DNA of 64,000 nt from Coleophoma eucalyptorum (taxonomy: Eukaryota; Ascomycota; Leotiomycetes; Helotiales; Dermateaceae). Positions 1-12,024 of this stretch are shown piece after piece (the first letter of the stretch is position 1; each line of letters opens with the position of its first letter). The notes beneath the pieces were generated by a model. It was not told the origin of the DNA. It worked only from the letters and a program-made list of their open reading frames with translations, and searched no databases. The DNA lies in assembly GCA_026120035.1 (NCBI GenBank), contig JALRME010000013.1, positions 992,001 to 1,056,000 of the forward strand. The letters are read 5' to 3'. Position numbers and translations under genes: made by a program.

Positions 1-1623
1 GGACACAGCGATTCCACCCCCTCCAATGGCCACGCGATTGCATCTCCAACGAAACCCTCTCCAGAGGTTGGGGCAAAACCCCAGAAATTAGACCATGTTC
101 CTGAGAGTATCAAAAGTACTGCTTCAGATACGACAGACGCTAGCGTCCGACTTGAAGCAATGTCGCAAGAAAGGGAAGCCCTGCGAGCGGAGGTGGAACA
201 ATTGCGAAAGTCTCTGGAGGATATACAGGGCAAGCACAACGAGGAGGTGTCTTCAATCAAGGACCAGCATGCGGAAGAATTGTCAAATATCCACGGCAAG
301 CATAGCGAAGAGATTTCCCAGATCAAAGTCCAGCATACAGACGAACTCTCTGGATTGCGTGGGGAACTGGAAGAGAGTGAATCGGCCAAGGAACAAGCTG
401 AGTCCCAGTATCAGAATCTGTTGGGGCGAGTCAATACTATCAAAGCTAGTCTGGGAGAGAGGTTGAAGGCAGATAGGCAGGAACTGTCTGAAGCCAATGA
501 GAAGATTGAAGAGCTAGAATCGCAGAACCAGTCGTTTCAAAACCGCATCGAAACTTTAGAAAAGGAGGCGGCAAAGCTCGAGCAAGAGTCTAACGATGCA
601 ACTAGAGAATTATCAAGTTTCCGTAGCCGGCACAATTTATCACAACAGAATTGGGTCTCTGAACGGGAGGACCTTTTACTTCAGATAAGACAACTCAGAG
701 AAGAAGCCGAAGCTGCAAAGGAAGCAATGGGCGACTGGGAGGTCTTGGCTATGGAGGAGCGATCGATCCGGGAAGGATTGACCGAGAGAGTGACAGATAT
801 GGAGGAGCAATTTTCTAGTCAGAAGGAAGCTTTTGAAGCAGCAGTAGTAGAAAGGGACAGCCAGTCGAGAACGGCAGATGGGCTACAGAGGGCGCTGCAG
901 GAGCTACAAGAAGCGCGGAAACGAGAACTTCGGGACATGGTCGAGTCCTACGAAGAACAGCTACAAGTGTTGAAAAAGCTAGTTCAAGAATCCGAGTCCC
1001 GGGCTGTAGAATCGGTATCTGCAAAGGAAGGCTTGCAGGCCGAACTAGATAGGCTGATTCCATTTGAGAAAGAGGTCAAGGAAAAGAACCTCCTTATTGG
1101 CAAATTGCGGCATGAGGCTATCGTTTTGAACGATCATCTTACCAAGGCCCTTAGATTCCTCAAGAAGGCAAAGCCAGAGGACAATATCGATCGGTAAGTT
1201 TCCAAAACTATCAGTATATTTTATACTTCCGACTAATTCCTAACTAGGCAAATCGTAACCAACCACTTCCTCCAGTTCTTAGCCCTTGACCGCTCCGATC
1301 CCAAGAAGTTCCAGATTCTTCAACTCATAGCATCCTTGCTAAACTGGACGGAGGAGCAAAAAGAGCAAGCAGGTCTTGCACGACCGGGCACGTCAAACAA
1401 CAGTCTTCGCCTACCTGTGTCGCCTTTCCACCGCACGCCTAGTACACCCTCATTGGCGACAGAATTCTTTACCGAATCTGGTGCCCACAGGGAGTCGTTG
1501 GCAGACCTCTGGGCGGGCTTTCTGGAACGGAGTGCTGAGGAAGGTTCTATGGGTAGCCGAAATGGCAGTGTCATTAGCCTTGCAACTACGAGGCCAGATA
1601 CAAAGGGTGGACCTACTTCGTAG
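1..1623 (+). CDS. rud3: Rud3-like golgin (GRAB/GRIP-type Golgi coiled-coil protein), 5'-truncated by window edge
   Basis: Reading frame 1 is open from base 1, so the start lies upstream. Exon 1..1193 joins 1248..1623 across a 54-bp intron (gtaagt donor, ctaac branch, tag acceptor), keeping an Arg codon intact. The visible protein is almost entirely heptad-like coiled coil rich in E, K, Q and S, including a short repeat of the form (I)xxxHxEE(L/I)S near its start. It then enters a conserved C-terminal block (IGKLRHEAIVLNDHLTKAL followed by NHFLQFLALDRSDPKKFQIL and a tryptophan-containing helix) typical of the GRAB/GRIP-related Arf1-binding region of Rud3/GMAP-210. Family knowledge: these are cis-Golgi tethers recruited by Arf1 that support ER-Golgi traffic. 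The tail after the block is Ser/Thr/Gly-rich and probably disordered. The family is fairly sure; Rud3 rather than another GRIP golgin is likely but not proven. Confidence 0.85.
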
Positions 1624-2441
1624 ACCTCTTCCATTCCTTCTAGCTAAGAGACACGGTATGTTCTACATGCGGATTATGTAAACCTGTGAACGATAGAAGA
1701 GGATGAAAAACAAATGTATTAATAGCATTAGCATAAAGGCGTCAGTTGGGGTAAATGGAATGGATATGAATCTTGAAGCAGCGAGCAACGTGGGTTGGGG
1801 CAGGAGCGAAGCGGTAGTACCAACACGCCAAAGCATAGTTAAAGATATACAGACGAAACTGTGTGGAGGTCTCTAGAATCATTGTGTATCTCGGCTTGAT
1901 TGATTTGAATTGCATCCTTACCACCTATGAAAATACGCGAACGAGAGACTTCAAGTTGTTGTGGGTGTGTATTATTCTTACGACTCTTTAGGCATAACTT
2001 ATAAGCTTGAGTAAGCAGTGTTGTGGGAGCTATTGTTTCGTGTACATGGAAAGGGCCTCTGAGACAGACAGTCTTTACAGATATACCGAGGTAGATACTT
2101 GTAACTGCAGCACCATACACTTACAAAACGAAAATTGTAAATAGCATATCAACGCCGCCTTGAAATTTGCTAAAACCTTCAGAGTGCTCCCAGAGAGGAC
2201 CATGAAGTCTCCTCACCAAAGCCTTTTCCCTCAAAAATCTCATTTGGTTTATTGTAGCCTTGTTAATCGACTAATTATTTTGCCAAGTGTTCGTCATGAA
2301 TGCGTAGTTCATAGCCTCGCGTGCCCCACGTCATCGTCGGCCGCACGCTCAAACTCGCCTTGGTACCAGATGCGAATGCAAACCCAAATGCGCTTTGCGA
2401 AGAGAAGATACGGAACTCAGTCTCAACTCCACATGAGAACA
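1624..2441. other. Intergenic, golgin 3' end to palA promoter
   Basis: There is no coding potential that I trust; short open frames on both strands lack family motifs and codon structure. The proximal part is AT-rich 3' flank and the last 250 bases serve as the palA promoter. Confidence 0.6.
2282..2287 (+). promoter_or_regulatory. Possible PacC site (GCCAAG) upstream of palA
   Basis: GCCAAG matches the fungal PacC consensus GCCARG and lies about 155 bp before the palA start codon. A hexamer occurs often by chance, so this is only suggestive of feedback of the pH regulator on its own pathway gene. Confidence 0.2.
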
Positions 2442-5241
2442 CCATGGCAAAGTAAGTCAATCTCACTACCTCTATGACTCAACTCCTCCCCCATTCCCCG
2501 GCTTCCACGTCACACTCAGTGGAAAGGGTGCATCTCAAACTCACGCGCAAATAGCAATATCCTTTTCTTGCCTTTCCGCAAGACCAACAACATAGCCCTC
2601 TCCGCCGCCATCAAGCAGCATATTTCCAGCAAGTATGACCAGCACCCGGATATGTTTCGTCAGGATCTCGAGGTTGTCGACGCCCTGCGCCGCGATGCGG
2701 TCAACGTCAAGGAACCTCATACCAGTGGTATCAAGAAGATCGCTGCATATGCGGGGCAGTTGGCTTGGATGGGCGGCAAGTTTCCAATAGATGTGAGTGA
2801 GAGTACTATTTTTGTGTTTGGGGATTGAACTATGCGCGTGGAGAGACTAGACCGGCTGGATTCGAGATCTGGGACTGATATTGTGAGTTCTAGATTGGTA
2901 TTGAATTTACTTGGTACCCTGCTCTGGGTTACAACACCGAACGACCAATCTCTCAAGATAATCTCAAATTCGAACTTGCAAATGTCCTTTACAACCTCGC
3001 CGCTCTATATTCACAGCTGGCTATGTCTTCCAACCGCAGCACGACTGAAGGATTACGACTAGCATGTAACTACTTCTGCCTCTCCGCAGGCGTTATCTCT
3101 CATCTGAAGAAGGAGGTTATCCCAGAACTGCGCTCAACCCCCCCGGAAGATATGGATAGTATGACACTTGAATCTCTTGAGTTTCTGCTTCTTGCCCAAG
3201 CCCAAGAGTGTTTCTGGCAAAAGGCCGTCATGGACGGGTATAAGGATGCTTCGATTGCCAAGTTGGCTGCGCGTGTCTCAGATCTCTATGGGTCAGCGGG
3301 TGATTGGGGCATTAAAAGCGAAGCGATCAGTTCAGAATGGATACATCATACCACAGCGAAACACCACCATTTTGCTGCTGCTGCTCAGTATCGGCAGGCT
3401 TGTGATTGCTTAGAAAAGAGGAAGTATGGCGAGGAGGTTGCGAGACTTAAAGATAGTATTGCATGTGTCAACGAGGCGCTGAAAGAGGCCAGATATCTGA
3501 ACAAGGTTGTGCTTGGTGATCTGAATGGTTTGAAGAATAAGGTATCGGAGGACCTCAAAAGGGCGGAGAAGGATAACGATCTGATATATCTGAGTGAGTT
3601 TCATACGCCCTTCTTCAGAATATGGATGCTAATGACACAGATCCCGTACCACCAAAATCTGAACTGAAAACTCTTGAACGAGCGAATATGGCAGTTGCAA
3701 AAGTACCGAAGGAAGTTTCAGAACCAAGTGCTTTCATTGGAGACCATCTTGAATTTGGACCACCACTTTTCGAAAAACTTGTCCCTTTTGCGGTCCATGT
3801 TGCTGCGTCTATTTACGAAGAGCGCAGAGACCGTCTCATCAATAACAACATCATTGATGAGCTTGAGATCATGACTACCAAAATTCATGATACACTTAGA
3901 TCGCTCAATCTTCCTGGCTCTTTACAAGCTTTAGAAAAGCCTCTCGGGTTACCACCAACCTTACTTTCGCATGCTGAAGAGATTCGACAAGCAGATGCGT
4001 TGACAAGACTACAACGTTCATTTTCTGATACTGCCAAGCTGAAGGCTTCCGACGAGTCGACATTTTCTGAGGGCAAGGAGTTGTTGCATGCTGAAGCAGC
4101 AGAGAACGAAAGACTTCTTATGAAGTACGGAACAGACCGATGGAATAGACCAGACTCCAAGACTGCAGCCGGAAATCTTTACACGCAAGTTAATGAGATT
4201 GACGGCTATCTTAAGAGTGCTGCGAATAGCGATGAGCTTGTTGTGAACAAGTTCAGAGAGTGTGAAGACATGTTGAGAATTCTTTCAGGTACAGGCCGTG
4301 AAATTGGCAACTTTGTTCCTAGTAGCCGTCATGTTGAGATTCCTCCAAGATTAGAAGGCGAAGTCTCTCATCTCCGAAGTTGCCTAAACGAAGTGAGTAG
4401 ATTTGAGTCCAGAAGGAGAAGGAAGATTGAGGCTTTGCGTGAGAAGTCGAAGAAAGACGACATCAACAGCAGTATATTGGCGGAAGCGGCACGGCTAGAG
4501 AGAGAATACCCAAGTACGGCACTAGTTCCAGCACACTTCGAAGACTTCTTCGAGCAGCGCCTCACAAAATATGAACAGGACTTGGATACGCTAAAGAGCG
4601 AGGCGCAAGAGCAAGAACGATTGCTCGCGCAACTGGAGCAAGCCAACTCTTCATTCGTTGCAGCGAGGTCCGGGGATACCAGCTCACGAGAGCGTGAACA
4701 GGCCTTGCAACGCCTTGAGAACGCGTACTTCAAGTATAAGGAGATCGTCAGCAATCTTGAAGTTGGGAGGAAATTTTACAATGATCTGGCCAAGATTGTA
4801 GGACGATTTAGAGACGAATGCAAATCCTTCGCGCACATGAGAAGGGAGGAAGCACAGCATTTGGAATCGTAAGTGTTGGCTCCTTTTTTTTGTCTTCCAG
4901 AATTTATTTCTAATTGCGCACGTAGTGATCTTAACATTCCCTCACTCTCCAATCTTTCCCTGCAGCAACAAAAGCAAGAAGAAGCAGCCTTCTCCCCTCG
5001 CTACAGTACTCGCTCTACAGACCATCATACCCAACCCCCTATTCCAGCTCCTATCCCTCAAAGAGCCAGTATTACGCCTATTGCACCCGCTACCTGGGAT
5101 CCTGCGATGGGTATCAAGTTTGCTGGTCTCACGCCTGTTGCTGACCAAAGTGGCAAATCGCCGCAAATGGGTGATGGTGCTCAACAGCCACAACAGCAGC
5201 AGAAAACGTGGGATCCGAATGCGGGTTTTAGATTCAGCTAA
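2442..5241 (+). CDS. palA: PalA/Rim20, BRO1-domain scaffold of the ambient-pH (PacC) signalling pathway
   Basis: Five exons are inferred: 2442..2449, 2555..2792, 2894..3593, 3641..4868 and 4926..5241, giving 829 residues, the usual PalA length. The tiny first exon (ATG GCA AA) joins to give MANNILFLPFRK, the characteristic PalA N-terminus, unlike the MI-x-VPLK start of Bro1. The BRO1 domain covers about residues 1-390, with hallmark runs such as QAQECFWQKAVMDGYKDASI and EWIHHTTAKHHHFAAAAQYR. An Alix-type V-shaped coiled-coil region follows (about 400-720), then a Pro/Gln-rich tail (about 740-829). Family knowledge: PalA/Rim20 binds YPXL/I motifs in PacC/Rim101 and the ESCRT-III subunit Vps32 on endosomes, presenting PacC to the PalB protease at alkaline pH. 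All introns have GTRNGT donors. No defects were seen. Confidence 0.93.
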
Positions 5242-6044
5242 AATGGATAAACAAGGTTGATATTCTAGTACATCACTCTGGATATGAAACAGCTCTAGCT
5301 GCGGCATTTCTGAACACAGAGATACCAAGCGCCGGAATGAGATTACGAAGACATGATTCAGATATGCCGAGAAGAAACTGCGAAGAATTAGAAGAGGAAT
5401 GGGTTCAAGATTCCAATTGTCTTTACCACAAAAGCTCCTCTTTTGAATACCTCATCATTAAGTAGAGTTGGTTTCTTTACTTAAGCTTGATCAAAAATAG
5501 GTATGATGCCATACATATATCATGCACGAGGAGGAGTCATCAAGAAATACGAGCTATGGTGCTGAAAGGCGGAGAGGCGAATTTTGTTCGACATTGTTTT
5601 AACAACTGCAATGGTATAACTTAACCACATCGCTTCAAAGAGCCGAAAAATCTGTGGAATTTGCTCCTCATTTGTACACCCACTTGAACGCCAGCTCTTC
5701 CTCAGTTTCCAAGGCAATTTTTGCCTCTTGAATATATTCAAAGTACCCGATCACGTGACGAGTATTGGTATTAGGCAGACGTTGTGAATGTGGATCGCAC
5801 CTCTCTCCTTCAGTGTATAAAAGGGCTCTCTTGTCTCTTTTATTTTTGGTTTCTGGTTTGTTCATAAATAAACCAAAGTACTTCTTCAAGTGTCAAATCG
5901 TGCTTTCTGGTGAGCCATTCGGGTAGAAGTGTCCGTATCAGTATCAAATTCATTTCCTCACTTTTGGAGATTTTGCCTCACGAAGTCATCACACGAAGCA
6001 ATACTACTTACTATTGAGACATTTTGACAAAACTATCAAAAAAA
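5242..6044. other. Intergenic, palA 3' flank and VIT/vWA gene promoter
   Basis: AT-rich sequence containing a TCACGTGAC box near 5751-5759 and no credible gene. The reverse-strand open frames of about 73 codons at 5520-5889 show no recognisable motif. Confidence 0.6.
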
Positions 6045-9000
6045 ATGGCACACAACTTCTGTGGATGCTATTTTCACATCGAGAATCCTGACAACCATAT
6101 GCAAACTTCGAAGAGACACTATCTGCCTATGGTGGGAAGTGAAGTCCATGCTGTAAGTACACTCTTGTTACCCGTACTTTGTGCTGAGAACCATCATTGT
6201 AGAACATACTATCTCGGATGTCAAGAACCATATTAAAGCAGACTTTCACAAACCCTTCTAGCGAAGTCATCAAGGAGGTATGCTTTCAATATCTCCACAC
6301 CTACAAAGCCTGTAGATACTTGTACTGACTGCAGAAAGTGCCTCTATTCGTTCCCACTATTTGATGGAGTTGGTGTTGTCAGCTTTGCCTGTCACATCGG
6401 TGATAAAGTGCTCAGAGGCATTGTCCAGGAGAAGGCGAAAGCAAAGGCCACGTTCGATGATGCTCTCGCAAAAGGACTGGTTTCTGGGCTCCTTGCACAA
6501 TCTCTGGCAGCATCTGATACATTCAGCACACGCCTTGGGAATATTCCGCCAGGCAGCAGTATCATCGTCGAAATTACGTACATTGGCGAACTACAGCATG
6601 ATGCCCAGGCTGATGGTATCCGTTTAACCATCCCTACCAAAATTGCCCCAAGATATGGAAGTTGGCTTTACAGCGGGTTGAATGATTCATCAACAAGAAA
6701 CCTTCTCATTGAGGAGGACAGCGGCATGAAGATCACTGTCGATGCACACATGGCAGGTGGAGCTTTCATTAAAGGTATCCAATCACCCTCGCATCCAATT
6801 GCTGTAACCATGGGGGTCATATCAACAGACGCTACTGCTGATCCCACCACAAGCAAGGCTTCTGTAACTCTGAGTCTTGGAAGTACCGCTCTTGACAAAG
6901 ACTTCATCTTGATTATCCAGGCTGCAGATGTTGGTAAACCCACTGCAATTATCGAGACCCACCCTACAATTAAAGACCATCGAGCTTTGATGGCGACGCT
7001 CGTTCCAAAATTCTCACTTCCTGCGGCTCGACCAGAGATTGTATTCGTTGCTGATCGGAGTGGCAGCATGAGAACAAACATACCCATGCTCATCTCGGCG
7101 ATGAAAGTCTTTCTGAAATCAATGCCTGCGGGTGTGAAATTTAACATTTGTTCCTTTGGAAGTAACTATTCGTTCCTCTGGGAAATGAGCCAAGAATATA
7201 ATGCAGAAAGCCTCGCTTGTGCCATGCAACACACCGACTCATTCCACTCTGATATGGGCGGGACCGAGACGTTCAGGGCGCTGAGAGCTACCGTGGAAAA
7301 TCGCCACAAAGATTTATCTCTTGAAATTATTCTTCTCACAGATGGAGATATCTGGGATCAACAAAGCCTTTTCCAATACATCAGCGAACAAGTAGCCGAA
7401 AGCTCAGGCAAGATTCGCGTCTTTCCCCTTGGTATTGGCGATGGAGTTTCTCATTCACTCATTGAAGGTGTTGCAAGAGCTGGAAATGGGTATGCCCAAA
7501 GCGTTCAGAATGGCGAACGACTCGATGGCAAAGTAGTGAAGATGCTTCGTGGGGCCCTTTCGCCTCATATCAACGACTATACTCTCGAGGTGAACTATGA
7601 AGCTGAAGATGAGTTCGAGCTCGTCGACCGTGTGATTGATGGAACTAAATTACTAGTACTCGAGGAATCTATATCAACTGAACCTGGGGCGTTAGCTGGA
7701 AAGATGGAGCTTGACTCAGAACAACATCCCATTTCTCTTTTTGACGAGAACGTCAATCCTAAGGGTGAAGATCTACAAGCGACGGAAAATAACCTTCCCA
7801 GCCTTCCAGTTCCTAAGTTACTCCAGGCACCACACAAGATCCCCAGCCTCTTCCCCTTCTCACGTACGGTCGTTTATCTTCTTATGTCGCCATCCACTAT
7901 CCAGAAAAATCCAGTCTCTGTCACACTCCGCGCAACAAGTTCCTATGGCCCACTGGAACTCACTATTCCCATTGAGAAGCCAGCGATAAAGGGTGAAACA
8001 ATCCATCAATTGGCCGCCAAGAAAACCATACAAGAACTCGAGGAAGGCCGTGGATGGCTCTATGACGCAAAATTACTTGGCCACTCCCCTTCTGGAGGCA
8101 GTGATTTGAGCGAGCTCATCAAAGATCGATACCCTGGTCAATTCTCTGAAATTGTTAAGAAAGAGGCTGTGAGGCTTGGAGAGACTTTCAAGATTGCTGG
8201 CAAATGGACTAGCTTTGTTGCTGTGAAGGACAATGATGGTGCTAACCAAAGCAACATAAATCAGGGCAGTCGCTGTGTAGACCTAAGCACAGAGGAAATA
8301 CAACTCCCCCAGCAATATCCCGTCAATATTGCCAGCCGCACCAGACATGCAGGCTTCGGAGGAAGGGCAACAGGCGGTGGAAGAGTAATGGGTAGTTTTG
8401 GAAGCCCCGAAATGCAATCCAGGCCAAGCACTTTGGCAGAATACCAGCAGAGTTTGATGGTGCTGCGACAATCCTCGGCTCGGCCTCGCCTTCAAATGGC
8501 ACGTTCGGCCCCAAAATACAAAAGGGGTGGCCAATTGCGGAATAGGAGAGATAATCCGCCTGTACAGCAGGACCTAGTTTCAGCTCTTTCTGGAGGATTA
8601 TTAGCGCGTCAAACAAAAGGAGTAGAGGTAGAGGTAGATGAGGATGAGGATGATGAGGTAGTAGATTTCTTAGGATCAGATCCAAGCTCCATGATTACTC
8701 ATAAGTCCTTATCACCGTTACCCCCTCCACCCTCAACACGATATTCCGCGTCACGAGAAAATCCCAACGACACTGTCCTGGCTCTTATTGGGTTACAATT
8801 CTTCGATGGATCTTGGGATTCTGCATCCAAAGACAAGATTTTACAGTTGACAGGCCTTCGAAATATCCCAGAAGCTGACCAGAAGGACCTGGAGTCACCG
8901 CTCTTGCTTACTGTTCTTGTCATCACCTACTTTGCACAGTACAAATCAACTGAAGAGGATGTCTGGACTTTGGTCGTTGAGAAGGCCAAGAACTGGATTG

Positions 9001-9092
9001 GCAAGCAACCTCTGGTCAAAGACGGCCAAATGACAGTGGACAGGCTTGAGAGCCGGAGTTTGGAAATTCTCCATAAGAACACGATACCCTAA
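6045..9092 (+). CDS. VIT domain plus von Willebrand factor A domain protein
   Basis: Exons 6045..6152, 6203..6277 and 6339..9092 encode 978 residues. Exon 2 reads NILSRMSRTILKQTFTNPSS and exon 3 continues CLYSFPLFDG, both typical of the VIT (vault/inter-alpha-trypsin) domain at about residues 1-170. The second intron must use an AAG acceptor (6337-6338) to stay in frame; the nearer CAG would shift it. A von Willebrand A domain follows, with EIVFVADRSGSM carrying the DxSxS MIDAS metal-site motif near residue 300 and LLTDGD further on. The C-terminal third has a glycine/arginine-rich stretch, an acidic run, then a conserved helical end domain (VWTLVVEKAKNWIG). This is a common family in filamentous fungi with no firmly assigned role. 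No signal peptide or transmembrane segment was seen, so it is probably cytosolic. Confidence 0.88.
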
Positions 9093-9872
9093 ACGGTGTG
9101 ATAGATTGTGACATTTGGTTGTATAGTTACTCGCTCCTTATCTCTTTTGTTCTTTGATATCCTCGCTTATTTTACAGGTTAAAAACATCTCTTTGAAAAT
9201 AGCAACTGGCCAACTTCATGTTTTTTGGGAGATGACTTGATGCGGAAGAGTGAGTTTAAGGGGTTTGGTTCACAGCCAACCAAGAGTTAAGAATTGCTGT
9301 TGTAACTTCCATTCTGCGTCGAGAGACGCACCCCGTGGCGAGACAAACCATAGGCACTTTGAATTGAAGCGGCTCTAAATCTACCAATGCATCAAAACTT
9401 CTATATATCTTTATTTCAGATATGTTGTATGCCACTTTCGAGCCCTCCTGACCTATTGACTCCGAAAATTACGATCGCGTCGTCGCCGCCCACCTGAATT
9501 ATAGAGAGCCTCATATTCTAGTGTGGTAGGACCCTTCGACCCACGACACCACTATCAAGCTCTTTTCGCTTTTAAACTTATAGAACAATTAGATATAGAT
9601 TTCTGAGTATTATCACGATGCTAAAAAGTCAACATCGGTGTTGTGGCGGCCAGAGCGCGCTATGTCATACAACGTCGCCACCTAGGCTGCTGATGATACC
9701 TGTGCTAATCAAGCGATCAAGGATCCTAATTAGCGGCGTTGTGGCTATAGTAATCTAGGTGAAATTCTATCTGTGGCGTGGCTGTTTTCCCTGCTCTGTG
9801 GGGGCCGCCGAGAAGTACTTTGTAACTGCAAATCCTCTCTCGTATACTCTACTTACAACCCAACTAACTACG
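9093..9872. other. Intergenic between the VIT/vWA and 2EXR genes
   Basis: No gene. Around 9450-9750 one forward frame reads like protein but is broken by several TAG codons; this may be an old relic and cannot be assigned. Confidence 0.5.
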
Positions 9873-10691
9873 ATGTCCACATTCCATCTCTTTCCGACGC
9901 TGCCAAAGGAGATACGGCTGAAGATATACGAGAATACATTCGAAGCGCGAATTCTCCAACTAGGTGTCGACGCAGGCGTCCCATTTCCCCCAGAACTAGT
10001 GCCTCTAGGAGCAAGGCGAAGGCCCACGAAACAGTTATATACGCGCCTTCCTAGCCTCTTTGCCGTGTGCAAAGAATCTCGCGATTTGTGCAAATTCATC
10101 TTCGTCTCATTTGGTCCAACGTTCATCCATCCCAGGTTGGATACGCTATATATCTCCCTCTATGCGGTAGGGAGGATGATAACTACTGAATTAAAAAGAG
10201 CCTGCAACGATGATGGATCGTCGGCGTACTCGGTTGCGACGTTCGACAAGGTTGCGATAGAAATCGGCGTTAAAGACCTCCCGAAGGATCTTGTAGGATG
10301 GAAGGAGAGGCCGAAGACCTGGCAGGTCAGACATGGCATTAGGGAGTTTTGCACGCCTGGGATGTGGCCGGCGACGGACTACGCAGAGTTCTTTAGATGC
10401 TTCGGGGCGCCGAGAGAGGTATTGCTTGTAACTAATGGCGTTCTTAAATGGACTGGTGGCTTCTCCAAGTTCGCCAGTTGGCAAAGCATTAAGCTGGTGG
10501 CTACAGAGATAGAAAGCGATGATCAGAAGAACTTGGTAGAGTTTCTGATAGCACAACTGCCATTATCATTGACTGCGGGTAGAATGGAATTTACGGTTGT
10601 AGATGCGCTTAAGGAGCATTTAGTTTGGTTGGCTTGTCCTTATTCCTGGACCTCATGGCGCGACATGACAGAGAGATATTTGTATGTATGA
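9873..10691 (+). CDS. 2EXR-domain protein
   Basis: A single exon encodes 272 residues. The frame is open upstream, but the first ATG that starts the domain is at 9873, giving MSTFHLFPTLPKEIRLKIYE, the defining beginning of the fungal 2EXR domain (hydrophobic-F-x-x-LPxExRxxIW/Y). It is followed by the usual LPSLFAVCKESRDLCKFIF and a DTLYIS element at about residue 90. The remainder has no recognised domain. Such genes are numerous in Leotiomycetes and Sordariomycetes genomes, often variable and strain-specific, and no biochemical function is established. It is flanked by long non-coding stretches on both sides, which fits an accessory gene. Family assignment is good; function unknown. Confidence 0.8.
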   Translation: MSTFHLFPTLPKEIRLKIYENTFEARILQLGVDAGVPFPPELVPLGARRRPTKQLYTRLPSLFAVCKESRDLCKFIFVSFGPTFIHPRLDTLYISLYAVGRMITTELKRACNDDGSSAYSVATFDKVAIEIGVKDLPKDLVGWKERPKTWQVRHGIREFCTPGMWPATDYAEFFRCFGAPREVLLVTNGVLKWTGGFSKFASWQSIKLVATEIESDDQKNLVEFLIAQLPLSLTAGRMEFTVVDALKEHLVWLACPYSWTSWRDMTERYLYV

Positions 10692-12024
10692 TATAGCAGA
10701 AGGACTGCAAGTTCTGCTAGATGTGTGGCTTCTCTAGCACTCAACCCTTTCAACTCCAATTAAAAAGAGAGTAATCACACGTGATACTATTTGAGTTAAG
10801 CATGAGACTTCTATCTAATGAGTGACCGTAAGGGGATATGTATAGAACCCTCGTTGTGGTTGGATCCTCACTTATGATCCAAGTGATCCGATGACATGTC
10901 ACGTGCTGATGGACTTCCGAACCGGAATCGTCCCGGGGTACTGCCTCCGGAGAGAAACTTACAAACTTGCTCTTGCGTACAATATGTATCTTAACCTTGT
11001 GAAATGATACCTTATAAAGTGCTATTAGGTAATCTAATATGCTTAGACAGATGTTACCTTTCTGAAACCTGTTTTATACTGAGTAATTCATCACTACTTG
11101 CAAGCTGTGAACTAGTCAGATTACCACGCTTCCTCCTTCCTCGGAGTCCTCAAGTACCATACCCCTCTATCGAGCTATGGTTTGTTTCTTTTCACCTACT
11201 AAGGTGTGGGAAATGAACTAAACAGCACCTCGCCTGGAACCACATCAATCGCACTCCGCCCACTACCTTCTAAGGGCGCTGTAGTGAGGCTTTCAGCAAT
11301 TGCCATTTACATACCTAAAGACCTTTGCCACTTCACTTCCGTTTGATTATTTTAGCCTAGATACTAGGGCTCAATGATTCAATTTGTATGAAATGTTGAG
11401 CAAAGTATACGTATACCTCGATGCTGAGCCAGCCAGCTACGCCTTGCTGTGTTCGCTCACACGTCAAATTCCTTACTTTACGAAGATGCGGGCGTTTGAG
11501 GACGGCATAGTCCTTTTAGATATTTCTGGTTCACTGACAAGGAGACCGAGGACTTGCGTTGCATCAAGAGATTGTCACTAAGAAATGTGCATAAAGAGAA
11601 CCAATCTATGCCCGGTTGAAGAGGGTATTATTTTCTAGCCTTTTTATCTCTACCATCCACACACATACCCTCATAGCAAAGCCTGTGCTCTCATAAGAGA
11701 CACCAACCCTACTACCACAACCTGGCAAAGCTTCTCAAATCGAGCAAGCATACCAAAAAGTCAAAGTCGCTAAATCAGACGCCACGGATGTCCGGTTGAT
11801 GGATCAATCCTCTATTTCCCCGTCCCCAGCCTATGCATTGTTGAATGTCATCAAATCGTATCTCCCACGCAAAAAAGCAAGCTTTTGTCTTTTATGCTCA
11901 AACCCAGCCCAGAAAAACGCCGATGTTGAAGTCGTCTCCCTCGCTAGATTCTTTTTAAAAAGACAATTGTAAATCGCAAAAAAAAGAAAAGAATATCATA
12001 TTATATTGACACAGAGTAGCCAGT
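10692..12024. other. Intergenic, 2EXR gene to met6 3' end
   Basis: 1.3 kb with no recognisable gene. It holds two CACGTG boxes (near 10778 and 10900) and a perfect CTCCGGAG palindrome near 10946. The last 100 bases before 12025 are A/T-rich and fit the met6 3' UTR (reverse strand). Confidence 0.55.

Noticed and set aside
6278..6345. Apparent one-base frameshift in the VIT domain when the CAG acceptor is used
   Set aside because: The AAG acceptor four bases downstream restores the frame and the conserved sequence, so no defect is needed.
9450..9750. Protein-like forward frame interrupted only by TAG codons
   Set aside because: It might be a relic, but it is too short and matches no family I know; could be chance.
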